The notes beneath the pieces are model-generated. The model saw only the letters and a list, made by a program, of their open reading frames with translations, ran no database searches and was not told the DNA's origin. A stretch of DNA of 64,000 nt from Thalassovita aquimarina (GTDB taxonomy: Bacteria > Pseudomonadota > Alphaproteobacteria > Rhodobacterales > Rhodobacteraceae), in the NCBI RefSeq assembly GCF_018219815.1, contig NZ_JADMKU010000007.1, forward strand, positions 102,851 through 166,850. Direction: 5' to 3'. Both the position numbers and the translations under genes were made by a program. Shown piece by piece: positions 16,921-26,036 of the stretch (the stretch's first letter is position 1; each line of letters opens with the position of its first letter).

Positions 16921-17913
16921 TCAGAAGCCCTTGGCGGCGTCCAGCATGGCCGCGCCGGCATCGCCGGTCTTGGCCAGGAAGGCGTCGTAGACGGGCTGCG
17001 ACACGGCTTTCCACTTGGCCAGTTCTTCGGCGGTGGGGGTGTAGATGGCCATGCCGTTCTGCTTGGCCGCGTCATAGGCGCGGGCCTCGATCGCCGACAT
17101 TTCATCGCGCACGGCGTTTTCGGCATTGCGCGCGGCGGCGGAAATGATCGCCTGATGTTCCGCCGGCAGGCCGTTCCACCAGTCGGTGTTGGTCACCACG
17201 ATGAATTCGATATCCGCGTGGTTGCTGACGGTGATCGTATCCATAACTTCCCAAAGCGAGCGCGACTGCACGCCGGACACGCCGGTCATGCCGATATCGA
17301 CGGTGCCGCGCTGATAGGCGAGGTACTGTTCAGACCCCGAAATGATCGTCGGCGCGCCGCCCGCGGCGGTGGTGAAATCGCCCAGCGTCTTGCCGAAGAC
17401 GCGGACCTTCTTGCCGGCCATGTCCTCGGGCGTCGCGATCGGGCCGCCGTTGGACAGCATGATCGCGCCGCCATAGGCCTGCCACCACAGCACGGTCGAC
17501 CCGGTGTCCTTGATCGCGGCGTCGATCGGGCCGCGCACCGGGCTGTTCGGGGCCACAGCCTTGCGCACCTTTTCTTCGGTATCGAACAGGAACGGCTGAT
17601 AGAAGATGTCGACCATCGGGACATCGCCGACATAGCGGGTCAGCGACGCCACCCCCGCCTCGATCGCGCCGGATCCGACGGCCTGCGGGACTTCCTTGTC
17701 CTTGTAAAGCTGCGCGCTGTCGTAAATCTCGACGGCGATGTCACCGTTTGATTTGGCCTCGACCTCTTCCTTGAACATCTTCAGGTTCTGTCCAAGATGG
17801 CTTTTCAGCGGCAGCTGAAGCGAAATCCGCATGGTGGTTTCCGCGGCCTGTGCGCCCACGCCGTAGGCCGCAACGAATGCGGCCGAGACGAGCCCGGCAA
17901 TAAATTTATTCAT
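16921..17913 (-). CDS. dctP: TRAP transporter substrate-binding protein
   Basis: A 330-residue periplasmic binding protein with a Sec signal peptide (MNKFIAGLVSAAFVAAYGVGAQA, cleavage before AETT). The DctP fold is supported by TMRISLQLPLKSHLGQNLKMFKEEVEAKSNGDIAVEIYDSAQLYKDKEV at the N-terminus and by GKKVRVFGKTLGDFTTAAGGAP in the central hinge region. It captures an organic acid for DctQM. As first gene of the operon it faces gspD across a 424-base gap that should hold its promoter. Confidence 0.92.
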   Translation of the reverse strand: MNKFIAGLVSAAFVAAYGVGAQAAETTMRISLQLPLKSHLGQNLKMFKEEVEAKSNGDIAVEIYDSAQLYKDKEVPQAVGSGAIEAGVASLTRYVGDVPMVDIFYQPFLFDTEEKVRKAVAPNSPVRGPIDAAIKDTGSTVLWWQAYGGAIMLSNGGPIATPEDMAGKKVRVFGKTLGDFTTAAGGAPTIISGSEQYLAYQRGTVDIGMTGVSGVQSRSLWEVMDTITVSNHADIEFIVVTNTDWWNGLPAEHQAIISAAARNAENAVRDEMSAIEARAYDAAKQNGMAIYTPTAEELAKWKAVSQPVYDAFLAKTGDAGAAMLDAAKGF

Positions 17914-18337
17914 GATTTCCTCCCTTATCGTAGGCGAAGAATTGATGAAAAGAATAATGAAAACAAGATTTTTTACCCGGGGATCAAAATATTTCGCTCA
18001 AGGTGCGGGCTTTGGCCCGGCGGACGCTTTTGAAGAAGGGCGGGTTCTGCGCATGGCCGCCGTCGCGTGGCGGCGGCCATGACGGATCTGGGGCGGGACA
18101 TGGATGGGGCAGGCGCCGCTTCGGCAATGGCGCGCGTCAGTTGCGATCTTTGCTTTGCGGCCAGTATGGTGCTCCGTGGCCGGGACCGTTCGCGGGTGTA
18201 GCCGCGGTGTCACAGCCCGGCCAACGCCGCGCAGAAACTACTGCTTTTTCCCGGCTACTCGGCTAAGGTGGCGCAAAATAGAGGCGGCAGGCAAACCCGC
18301 GATAAGGGAAAGCTACCGGGCATTGAAAGAGCAGGTC
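17914..18337. other. Divergent intergenic region between dctP and gspD
   Basis: No convincing gene. The dctP-proximal part (17930-18000) is AT-rich and should contain its promoter. Further on, CATGGCCGCC (18052-18061) and GGCGGCCATG (18072-18081) form a 10-bp inverted repeat with a 10-base loop. Short open frames here have arginine-rich, non-coding character. The gspD leader would be long if transcription starts near the AT-rich part. Confidence 0.5.
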
Positions 18338-20311
18338 ATGAATTTATTGTCGTCGATCCGGCCCTGTATGGTCGCGTTCGGGCTGGTCCTGGGGGCCGGG
18401 GTGGGGCCCTTTGCAATCGCGATGCTGGATGCCCGGCCGGCGCAGGCACAGGAACAGGTGTCGCTGAACTTGCGCGACGCCGAAATCCGCAGCTTCATCG
18501 AAATCGTGTCCGAAGCCACCGGCCGGCGTTTCGTGCTGGACCCTGAAGTGCGCGGTACCGTGACTGTTCTGGCCCCCGACGAGATGAGCCCGGATGAACT
18601 CTATGAGGTATTCCTCAGCGTGCTTGAACTGAACGGTCTGACCCTGATCGAAGGGGCGGGCGCCGACCGTATCGTGGCGATGCGCAATGCCCGCGGGCTG
18701 GCCTCGGGCGGGGCCGTTTCGGGCAGCAAGGGGACCTATGAAACCCGCGTGATCGAGGTCGAAAACGCGCCGCTGCAGGACGTTGTGGAAGTGGTCCGGC
18801 CGTTGTTGCCCGCCGACGCGATCCTGACCGCGGTGCCTGGGTCGAAGATGCTGATCCTGTCCGATCGGGGTCAGAATTTCCGCCGCATCGAAGCGCTGAT
18901 CCGCCGCCTGGATCAGCCGCGCGACGAACCGATTCAGATGATCAGGCTGCGCAATGCCAACGCCGCGGAAGTGGCGCAGGTGATCCAGTCGATGGAAATC
19001 CTGCCGCAGGGCGCGGCGCTATCGGTCGATCGCCGCTCGAACGCGCTGGTGGTGTCGGGATCGGCGGAACTGCGCGAAAAGATCAAAGTGCTGGCGGCCC
19101 GTCTGGACACCCAGCAGAACAACGTCACCAGCCACGCGGTGGGGCTGAACTACGCCGATGCCGCGGCCCTGGCCGACGTGGTGCTGCGCGCCATCGCCAA
19201 CGAACAGCAGGGTCCGAACGAAGCGCCGGTGCGCATCGTGCCGGAACCGCAGACCAACACGTTGCTGGTGACCGCGCCGCAGGACCGGATGGACGATATC
19301 ATAGGGATGATCCGCTATCTTGATCGCCGCCCACGCCAGGTTCTGGTCGAGGCAGTGATTTTCGAAATGTCGGTCGACGGGTTCGCCGATCTGGCGGCGC
19401 AATGGGCCGGGATCCTCAACAACGCCGTCGTCGGCGGGGCGCAGTTCACACTGGAAGGGCGTCCCAGCCTGACCAGCCTGGTGGCCTCGGTGCTGAACGG
19501 CACCACGATCGATGCCGGATCGGGAGGGATCATCGCCGGCGTGCCAACGCAGGGCGACCGCGGCGTCGCCGGGTTCCTGTCGGCGGTGGCGTCGAAAACC
19601 TCGACCCGGCTGCTGTCTACCCCCTCGATCATGACGCTGAACAACAAGGAAGCCGAAATCGTCGTGGCGAAGAACGTGCCCTTCGTCACCGGGTCCTATT
19701 CCACCGTCAGCGACAGCGCGGTGGAAAACCCGTTCCAGACCATCGAGAGGCAGGATGTCGGCCTGACGCTGAACGTCACGCCGCAGATCAACGCCGACCG
19801 CACCGTGCGGATGGATATCAAGCAGGAAGTGTCGAACCTGACCTCCTCACAGGCGTCTTCGGGCGGCGAAATCACCTCGAAACGGGCGCTGTCGACCTCG
19901 GTTCTGGTGCGCGACGGCAACGTGATCCTGCTCGGTGGTCTGCTGGAAAACGGTTCCGGGTCGGTGATCCAGAAGGTGCCGGGGATTTCACGGCTGCCGC
20001 TGATCGGCGGCCTGTTCCGGGGCAAGAATGCGACCAAGAACCAGCGGGTTCTTCTGGTGCTGCTGCGTCCGCAGGTGGTCAATTCCGAAGCCGAGGCGAA
20101 GCAACTGACCCGCAAGATCACCCGGGAGGCGCGCAAGGCAAGCCTTGCCATCGCACCGCTGGATGACGGAAGCTATCCGCACACGCCGTCGGGGGCGCTG
20201 CCTTTTGACGGGGTCGATTTGAACCAACCGTTTGATGCCGGATTTGTTGATGATGTCGCGCAACGCCGAAACTTCCCGCCGCTTCCCAGCCGGCTCCGGT
20301 TCGCCAACTAG
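18338..20311 (+). CDS. gspD: Type II secretion secretin GspD
   Basis: A 657-residue outer-membrane channel protein. ATG 18338 is chosen because GAGCAGG precedes it and a signal peptide follows (ending near ARPAQAQ). The N0 domain is recognisable at VSLNLRDAEIRSFIEIVSEATGRRFVLDPEVRGTVTV, followed by N1-N3 repeats (ENAPLQDVVEVVRPLLP; RLRNANAAEVAQVIQSM; VGLNYADAAALADVVLRAI). The secretin core runs from about residue 345 (RRPRQVLVEAVIFEMS) to VLLGGLLENG and ends with an RKITREARK-type S region. It forms the exit pore for folded periplasmic proteins. gspE overlaps its 3' end. Confidence 0.95.
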   Translation: MNLLSSIRPCMVAFGLVLGAGVGPFAIAMLDARPAQAQEQVSLNLRDAEIRSFIEIVSEATGRRFVLDPEVRGTVTVLAPDEMSPDELYEVFLSVLELNGLTLIEGAGADRIVAMRNARGLASGGAVSGSKGTYETRVIEVENAPLQDVVEVVRPLLPADAILTAVPGSKMLILSDRGQNFRRIEALIRRLDQPRDEPIQMIRLRNANAAEVAQVIQSMEILPQGAALSVDRRSNALVVSGSAELREKIKVLAARLDTQQNNVTSHAVGLNYADAAALADVVLRAIANEQQGPNEAPVRIVPEPQTNTLLVTAPQDRMDDIIGMIRYLDRRPRQVLVEAVIFEMSVDGFADLAAQWAGILNNAVVGGAQFTLEGRPSLTSLVASVLNGTTIDAGSGGIIAGVPTQGDRGVAGFLSAVASKTSTRLLSTPSIMTLNNKEAEIVVAKNVPFVTGSYSTVSDSAVENPFQTIERQDVGLTLNVTPQINADRTVRMDIKQEVSNLTSSQASSGGEITSKRALSTSVLVRDGNVILLGGLLENGSGSVIQKVPGISRLPLIGGLFRGKNATKNQRVLLVLLRPQVVNSEAEAKQLTRKITREARKASLAIAPLDDGSYPHTPSGALPFDGVDLNQPFDAGFVDDVAQRRNFPPLPSRLRFAN

Positions 20312-21761
20312 GCTGCCGTTCGCATTTGCCCGCGACCAGCAGGTGCTGCTGGACGGGGCGCGGCTGATCACCGGGCCGGCGGTCACCCAGATGGGGCTGC
20401 GCGAGGCGCAGCGCCGCCTCGGGCTGCGCGCGGGCGTGGACCTGACCGCAACCGATCAGGCCGGGTTCGAAGCCGCGCTGGCGCGGGTCTACAATGACGG
20501 TGCGGATGGCACGGCGAAGGACGCCGATCCCGACCTTCTGTTCGACCTTGAAGACATGGGCGCGAATGCCCGTCAGCGCGACCTGCTGGACGATCCCAGC
20601 GACGCGCCGGTGATCCAGCTGGTCAACCGGCTGCTGAAACGCGCGGTGCTGACCGGGGCGTCGGACCTGCATGTGGAACCGCATGAACACGGGCTCCGGG
20701 TGCGGATGCGGGTCGACGGGTTCCTGCAGGAAGTGATGGACCGCTCCGATGTGCCGGTGAAGCGGATCGTGTCGCGGCTCAAGGTGATGGCGGGACTGGA
20801 TATCGCCGAAACCCGGCTGCCGCAGGATGGGCGCATTCCGCTGTCGTTGGGCGGGCGAATGATCGACACGCGGGTGTCGTCGCTGCCGGGCCATTACGGC
20901 GAACGTATCGTGCTCAGGATCCTTGATCGCGCCGCCGGGTTGATGCCGCTCAGCGATCTGGGCCTGAGTGCGGATCAGCAGGCCTTGCTGCGCCGTCTTT
21001 CGGCGCTGCCCAACGGCATCATCCTGGCCACCGGGCCGACCGGGGCGGGCAAGACAACCACGCTGTATTCGCTGCTGCAGTTGGCCGACCGCGCCGAACG
21101 CAATATCGTCACCGTCGAGGACCCGATCGAATACGATCTGCCGGGTATTTCGCAAAGCCAGATCAACGCCGATATCGGGATGACCTTCGTCGCCGGTCTG
21201 CGCGCCACATTGCGGCAGGATCCGGACGTGATCCTGGTGGGCGAAATCCGCGACCCCGAAACCGCCCAAACCGCCAGCCAGGCGGCGCTGACCGGGCATC
21301 TGGTGTTTTCCTCGCTGCATGCCAACAGTTCGATCGGGGCCATCGTGCGGCTGCGCGACCTGGGGCTGGACAATTTCCTGATCGCCGCCACCCTGCGCGG
21401 GGTGATCGCGCAGCGGCTGTTGCGCAAGCTCTGCCCGGACTGCCGTCGCCCGCATTCCCCGACAGAAGACGAGGCGCAGCTGTTCCGCCGTCACGGTATC
21501 GCGGTGCCAGAGGTACTTTTCGAACCTGTTGGTTGCGACGCCTGCGGCGGGTCGGGCCATGCCGGGCGGATGGGGGTTTTCGAAATGGTCGAACTGGGCG
21601 AAACCCTGCGCGGCGCGATCGACCGCGGGGCGAGCGAGACCGAGATGAAGGCGCTGGCGCTTGGGTCCGGTGAAATCCTGATCGGGCAGGGATTGACGGC
21701 AGCGGCGGCTGGCCGGGTCAGCCTGACCGAAACCCTGCGCGTGGTGGGGGACGTGGCGTGA
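20235..21761 (+). CDS. gspE: Type II secretion ATPase GspE
   Basis: About 508 residues. The start is uncertain: ATG codons at 20235, 20250 and 20253 all lie inside the 3' end of gspD and none has a clear ribosome binding site. The N1E-type region is short; the ATPase core shows GPTGAGKTTT (Walker A, near residue 268), the Asp boxes, VILVGEIRDPETAQTA (Walker B region) and a His box (FSSLHANSS). The zinc-binding C-M domain is present with CPDC and CDAC pairs. It powers pseudopilus assembly at the inner-membrane face through GspL and GspF. Confidence 0.93.
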   Translation: MPDLLMMSRNAETSRRFPAGSGSPTRLPFAFARDQQVLLDGARLITGPAVTQMGLREAQRRLGLRAGVDLTATDQAGFEAALARVYNDGADGTAKDADPDLLFDLEDMGANARQRDLLDDPSDAPVIQLVNRLLKRAVLTGASDLHVEPHEHGLRVRMRVDGFLQEVMDRSDVPVKRIVSRLKVMAGLDIAETRLPQDGRIPLSLGGRMIDTRVSSLPGHYGERIVLRILDRAAGLMPLSDLGLSADQQALLRRLSALPNGIILATGPTGAGKTTTLYSLLQLADRAERNIVTVEDPIEYDLPGISQSQINADIGMTFVAGLRATLRQDPDVILVGEIRDPETAQTASQAALTGHLVFSSLHANSSIGAIVRLRDLGLDNFLIAATLRGVIAQRLLRKLCPDCRRPHSPTEDEAQLFRRHGIAVPEVLFEPVGCDACGGSGHAGRMGVFEMVELGETLRGAIDRGASETEMKALALGSGEILIGQGLTAAAAGRVSLTETLRVVGDVA

Positions 21762-22969
21762 AGGCCTATGCCTATACCGCCTATACCAGGGGCGGACGCC
21801 GCAAAACCGGAACCGTGGTGGCCGAAACCGAGGCCGACGCGGCGGCGCAACTGGCGCGACAGGAATTGTTCGTGGCCGAGGTCACGGCGGCGCGCGACCG
21901 CGCGACGGGGCTGCTGCGGCAAGGGATCCGGGCGCGGCTCAACACCGATTTGCAGGCGGTTTTCACCCGGCAGATGGCGGTTATGCTGGCCGCCGAATTG
22001 CCCGCCGAGGCGGCGCTTGAAGCGGTCCGCTCGGGCGGTCACCCGGCGCTTGACGCGGTGGCGGCGCAGGCGCGGGCGGCGCTGATGGACGGCGCGGCCT
22101 TGTCCGAGGCCTTGGCCACTGGCGGCGCCGGCTTCCCGCCCTATTACCTTGCCGCCGTGCGCGCGGCCGAGGCGGCGGGCGATCTGGCCGGCGTCTTTGC
22201 CGAACTGGCCGATCACCTGGACCAGCTTGGTACCGACAAGGCGCAGATTTCCACCGCGCTGATCTACCCGGCTTTCGTGGCGGCGGTGTCGCTTCTGGTC
22301 TGCGGCATCCTGATGACCAGCGTGGCGCCCGAAATCGTGGCGATGTTCGAGATATCAGGCCACCCGCTGCCGCAACTGACCCGTAACGTGCTGGCCGTGT
22401 CCGACTGGGTGCAGGCCAACTGGGTGTTTCTGGCCGTGGTGTTCACGGCGCTGGTCGGGCTGGGGCTGGCAACGCCACGGGTGCGGGCTTTGCGCAACCT
22501 GCGCGACCGCGTAGTGTTGAGGCTGCCGGTGCTGGGGCGGCTGAAACGGCTGTCCGAGGCGGTGCAATACATGCGTACGCTGGCGCTGGTGCTGGGCAGT
22601 CGCCACGCGGTGCTTAGCGCGGCGGACAGCGCCCGGGAGGTGCTGACCGTGGAACGTTTCCGGGGCCAGGCGCGCGACGTCGCCACCGGCGTGCGGCAGG
22701 GCGAAAGCCTGTCGGTGGCGCTGGTGCGGCTCGATTTCCTGCCCCCGGTTGCGCGGCAGCTGATCCATGCCGGCGAAACCTCGGTGCGGCTGGCGCGGAT
22801 GACGGAACGGGCGGCGGCGCTGGTCGAACACCGGCTGGTGACCGAACGCAAACGGATCGCGGCGGTGCTGGAACCACTGCTGATGATGGTTGTAGGGGCG
22901 ATGGTGCTGGTGATCGTGCTGGCCGTTCTGCTGCCGATCTTCGACCTGCAGACGGTGGTCGCCGGGTAG
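21758..22969 (+). CDS. gspF: Type II secretion inner-membrane protein GspF
   Basis: A 403-residue platform protein starting at GTG 21758 in a GTGA overlap with gspE. Two GspF domains are visible (about 65-190 and 270-390), with three membrane helices at about 168-195, 215-238 and 370-398. The start MKAYAYTAYTRGGRRKTGTV is typical. It links the GspE motor to pseudopilin assembly. It ends the gspDEF unit, and the following gap holds two hairpins facing the convergent gspC. Confidence 0.93.
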   Translation: MKAYAYTAYTRGGRRKTGTVVAETEADAAAQLARQELFVAEVTAARDRATGLLRQGIRARLNTDLQAVFTRQMAVMLAAELPAEAALEAVRSGGHPALDAVAAQARAALMDGAALSEALATGGAGFPPYYLAAVRAAEAAGDLAGVFAELADHLDQLGTDKAQISTALIYPAFVAAVSLLVCGILMTSVAPEIVAMFEISGHPLPQLTRNVLAVSDWVQANWVFLAVVFTALVGLGLATPRVRALRNLRDRVVLRLPVLGRLKRLSEAVQYMRTLALVLGSRHAVLSAADSAREVLTVERFRGQARDVATGVRQGESLSVALVRLDFLPPVARQLIHAGETSVRLARMTERAAALVEHRLVTERKRIAAVLEPLLMMVVGAMVLVIVLAVLLPIFDLQTVVAG

Positions 22970-23028
22970 GGCGGTCGGACTAGGAAACCAAATTGCGAAG
23001 GGCTGCCGCCACCGCGGGTGGGGGTAAA

Positions 23029-23076
23029 GCCCCCTCCCATGGGGGCGGTCGGGGGCTGCCCGGCCTTCTGCCGGGC
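23029..23076. terminator. Two tandem hairpins between convergent gspF and gspC
   Basis: GCCCCC (23029-23034) pairs with GGGGGC (23041-23046), and GCCCGGC (23058-23064) pairs with GCCGGGC (23070-23076). The second is followed by GGGCGTTTT, giving a weak T-tail for the gspDEF transcript. Confidence 0.5.
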
Positions 23077-23130
23077 GGGCGTTTTAATTCAAACGTACGC
23101 CGGTGATTTAGCTTCGGAAAATGGAGACGC

Positions 23131-23610
23131 TCAACGCTGTTCCGGAAACGCCAGTAATTCGGCCTCGTCGCCGTCGCGCGACAGCCAGATTCCGGCCTCG
23201 TTGATCCGGGCCACCACGATGCCGCCGCCCAGTTTCTCGCCCCGCCGCAGTAACTTCTCACCGGTGGGATGCGACAGCACCGCCCAGGTGTCCGGTCCGG
23301 CCCGCACCACGCCCTTGAGCGTGTAGCCCAGGCTGCTGAGCGGTGGTTTGGGCTGTTTCGGCGGCTGCGGTTCCGCGATTGCCTGTTTCGGTGGCGCTGC
23401 CGGGGCAGGCGGCTGGGGTTCGCCGAAAATCGGCGACCAGTGCCGGGTCGCGCGCGGTTGGGCGGGGGCGGCGGCCTGATCGGTCTCAGGCCCTGCTGCC
23501 ATCGGTTGCAGGTCCTCCACCGGCGCGTTGACCTCCTGCCACAGCGCCTGTCCGGCAAAACCGGCGGCGGCGAGGGTCATGACAGTGCACAGGGCAGCGA
23601 TCAGGCGCAT
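23131..23610 (-). CDS. gspC: Type II secretion GspC-like protein lacking a PDZ domain
   Basis: A 159-residue protein. ATG 23610 is chosen over 23634 because GGAAG lies at good spacing. It has one N-terminal membrane anchor (LIAALCTVMTLAAAGFAGQALW), a proline/alanine-rich periplasmic linker (about 30-80), HWSPIFG, and a homology-region beta domain (LGYTLKGVVRAGPDTWAVLSH ... LGGGIVVARINEAGIWL) that in GspC contacts the secretin N0 domain. Canonical GspC continues with a PDZ or coiled-coil domain; here the protein stops right after the homology region. It is transcribed alone, opposite to gspDEF. GspN annotation is sometimes used for such short forms. Confidence 0.75.
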   Translation of the reverse strand: MRLIAALCTVMTLAAAGFAGQALWQEVNAPVEDLQPMAAGPETDQAAAPAQPRATRHWSPIFGEPQPPAPAAPPKQAIAEPQPPKQPKPPLSSLGYTLKGVVRAGPDTWAVLSHPTGEKLLRRGEKLGGGIVVARINEAGIWLSRDGDEAELLAFPEQR

Positions 23611-23707
23611 GGGGTCTTCCGGCTTTCGGGGCATCGCGTCCCAGATGGACGCATTGGTTGAAACATGCTAGGCTATTTTAAAGCAATAACACAATAACGA
23701 GCAGACA

Positions 23708-24220
23708 ATGCAGGTAAATCCCATTCTCAAGGCCGGTCTTGCCGGGGCTGTCGTGCTGATGCTGGGCAGTTGTGACGGCGAATTCGCCGGATCGGGCGGG
23801 TTTGCCGCCCGTTATGCCGTGGCGCGCGAGGCCTTGGAAACTGGTGATTACAAGCGCGCCAAGCGCAATTACGCGCAGCTGATGTCCGATGCCGGGTCGC
23901 TGCGCCCGCGCCTGCAACTGGAATATGCCCACAGCGAATTGCGCGACGGCAATTACGCCGAAGCGGCGAAACTGGCGGGCGGGCTTGCCGAGGGCCAGAC
24001 AGGCACCGCACGCAGCGCCGCGCTGGCGGTGCAGGGCACCGCGCAGCACGAATTGGGCCTGCAACTGCTGGGCAAGGGCGAAAGCGTGGCCGGCAAGCAG
24101 ATGCTGATCGCGGCGAAAGCGGCGCTGGCCGAGGTGCTGAAGAACGATCCCCATCTCGATCCGCTGGGGTCGATGGCGGGGCGCAAGGCCGGGATCGAAG
24201 CGCGTCTGTCGCGGCTTTGA
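23708..24220 (+). CDS. TPR-like lipoprotein next to gsp genes
   Basis: A 170-residue protein with a lipoprotein signal peptide and lipobox (LMLGSC, lipidated Cys near residue 22). The mature part is helical with TPR-like repeats (AREALETGDYKRAKRNYAQLMSD, AHSELRDGNYAEAAKLAGGL). It is divergent from gspC and convergent with gspM, inside the secretion locus. A small helical lipoprotein at this place is a natural candidate for a secretin pilotin, but it does not obviously match GspS or known pilotin families. The role is inferred from location only. Confidence 0.65.
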   Translation: MQVNPILKAGLAGAVVLMLGSCDGEFAGSGGFAARYAVAREALETGDYKRAKRNYAQLMSDAGSLRPRLQLEYAHSELRDGNYAEAAKLAGGLAEGQTGTARSAALAVQGTAQHELGLQLLGKGESVAGKQMLIAAKAALAEVLKNDPHLDPLGSMAGRKAGIEARLSRL

Positions 24221-24308
24221 CGGCGCTCTGAATATCTGAAACGGGATCTTATCGGGCCTGAAGCGATCAGAGCGTCGCGAAAGCACCAGTGCTCGGGATG
24301 GCGTTTCC

Positions 24309-24803
24309 TCAGCCCTGCCGCGGTGTCAGCACCAGCCAGGCCGAGACCTTGCCCGGTTCCTCGCCGGCCTCGAAGCGGAAACTTTCGATGTCATATCCCC
24401 AGTCGGGATGCGCGGCCGACATCCAGGTCGCCAGCCTTGCGAAATCCACCTGATCGAAACGCAACTCAACGACGCCGTCCGTCCGGGTGCCCAACTCACT
24501 CACCGCGCGGCGCAGCTTGGCCTCGATCAGCCCCCGTTCGATGCCGCTCGACCCGATCGGAGTGGCGGGGGAGGCAGCGGGCGCGGCGGCGTATTGACGT
24601 TGCTCTGCGACGCGGTCCTGCACCCAGATTTGCAGCGCCTGGGCATCGGCCCGGTCTCGCAGCGCCGCTTCGCGTTTTTCGCTCAGCGGCAGCAGGACCC
24701 CCAGCACGATCACCAGCGGCAGAACCACCAGCGCCGCAAACGCCAGCAATCCGCGTTCGCGCGGGCTGAGCCGCAACAGCAGATCGATCAGGCGCGCGTT
24801 CAT
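24309..24803 (-). CDS. gspM: Type II secretion GspM-like protein
   Basis: A 164-residue bitopic protein: a short cytoplasmic start (LSPRERGLLAFAALVVLPLVIVLGVLLPL is the anchor), a coiled segment (EKREAALRDRADAQALQIWVQDRVAEQ) and a ferredoxin-like periplasmic domain (VELRFDQVDFARLATWMSAAHP). This is the GspM/PilO layout. It overlaps gspL by ATGA and is the last gene of the pseudopilin operon. It partners GspL in the inner-membrane platform. Confidence 0.82.
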   Translation of the reverse strand: MNARLIDLLLRLSPRERGLLAFAALVVLPLVIVLGVLLPLSEKREAALRDRADAQALQIWVQDRVAEQRQYAAAPAASPATPIGSSGIERGLIEAKLRRAVSELGTRTDGVVELRFDQVDFARLATWMSAAHPDWGYDIESFRFEAGEEPGKVSAWLVLTPRQG

Positions 24804-26032
24804 TGGGTCACCTCGGGGGCGATGCGGATTTCGGTGCGAACGCCGGTCTGCGTGTCGCCGACCCTCGATTCCACCAACGTGGCGGGCAAGTCTTCGGCCA
24901 CCAGCGCGGCGGTGACGGTTTCGGCGGCGGCGAAATCGGGCAGGCGCAGGATCAGGGTCAGGCCGTCATTTTCAGTGAACCGGATGCTTTCGGTCCGGGC
25001 CCCTGTCCGGGCGATGACTTCGGCGGCGCGAATGGTCAGGTCCAGCGGATCGCCCCGGTCGCGGCCCGTTTGCGCGGCGGCACGGGTCTGCGCCAGGGCG
25101 CGGCTGACCTGCAGGCGGGTGTCCAGAATGGGGCCGGTGGCCACGAAATGCTGCCGGACGAGGGTGTCGGTTTGTTGCGTGATCTGCCGGGTCTGGGTGT
25201 CCAGCCGGTCGATGGCTATCCATTGTGCCGTCGCCCACATCACGATGGCGGCGGCCCCGGCCAGTACAGGCCAGCGCCACGGCAGCACCCGACGCGACAG
25301 CCGCGCCCGCGCCGCCATCGGATCGGTGCGCAGGTCGCAGGACAATTCGCCATGGGCGAGCAGCTGCGGCAGGGGCAGGCCCTTTTTCGCCAGTTCCTCG
25401 ACTGACTGCAGGACCAGGACATCCTGCGCGGCGGCCAGTTCCGCCAGTTCCGGCAGCGCTGCCCCGAGATTGAGGATGGCACGCGGTCTTGCCCCGGTCA
25501 GCGCCTGTTGCAGCATGCGCAGGGCGATTTCGGGCGCCGCGCTTAACCCGTCCCGCGGGCCGAGCCGGGCCATGATCAGCGGGATGCCGTCGATATCGTC
25601 GCGCTGCACGGTCCAGATGCCCTCGGCTGCGGGCAGCGACAGGTAATCGGGCAGCACCGCGCGGCAGGAAAGCCCGCGCCATTGCGACAACGCCTCGGGA
25701 TCGCAGATCAGAACCTTGTTCCAGCCGTCGCCGCTTTTCCCCGGCGCGAAGGGCCGCATTTCAACGCTGCCGTCGCGCAGCCCGATCCGGTCGGCCAGTT
25801 GTCGCCGCGCCACCTGTTCGCGGGCCTGTCCGTGCAGGCCCTTCGGCAGATCAAGGCTATAGAGCGGCGTTTCGACCCCCGGCACCAGCGCCACCTGGCG
25901 CGCGCCGGGCACACCCGCACCGAGCCGGACGAATTCGGCCTTGGATTCGGATTTCTGTGCTGCGGCTGTCACTTGCGGGTCCAATCGGATCTGTGTCGGC
26001 GGCAGGATGCCGGGTGTTGCGGGCACATGCAA
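24800..26032 (-). CDS. gspL: Type II secretion GspL-like protein
   Basis: About 410 residues with an N-terminal actin-like cytoplasmic domain (about 1-240), one membrane helix (WPVLAGAAAIVMWATAQWIAI, about 249-270) and a coiled-coil plus ferredoxin-like periplasmic domain. It recruits GspE to the membrane. There is no ATG near the start: the frame opens with TTG at 26032 and a GTG at 26026, a few bases after the gspK stop at 26037, so translation is probably coupled and begins at a non-AUG codon. gspM overlaps its end. Confidence 0.82.
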   Translation of the reverse strand: MHVPATPGILPPTQIRLDPQVTAAAQKSESKAEFVRLGAGVPGARQVALVPGVETPLYSLDLPKGLHGQAREQVARRQLADRIGLRDGSVEMRPFAPGKSGDGWNKVLICDPEALSQWRGLSCRAVLPDYLSLPAAEGIWTVQRDDIDGIPLIMARLGPRDGLSAAPEIALRMLQQALTGARPRAILNLGAALPELAELAAAQDVLVLQSVEELAKKGLPLPQLLAHGELSCDLRTDPMAARARLSRRVLPWRWPVLAGAAAIVMWATAQWIAIDRLDTQTRQITQQTDTLVRQHFVATGPILDTRLQVSRALAQTRAAAQTGRDRGDPLDLTIRAAEVIARTGARTESIRFTENDGLTLILRLPDFAAAETVTAALVAEDLPATLVESRVGDTQTGVRTEIRIAPEVTQ

Positions 26033-26036
26033 TACG

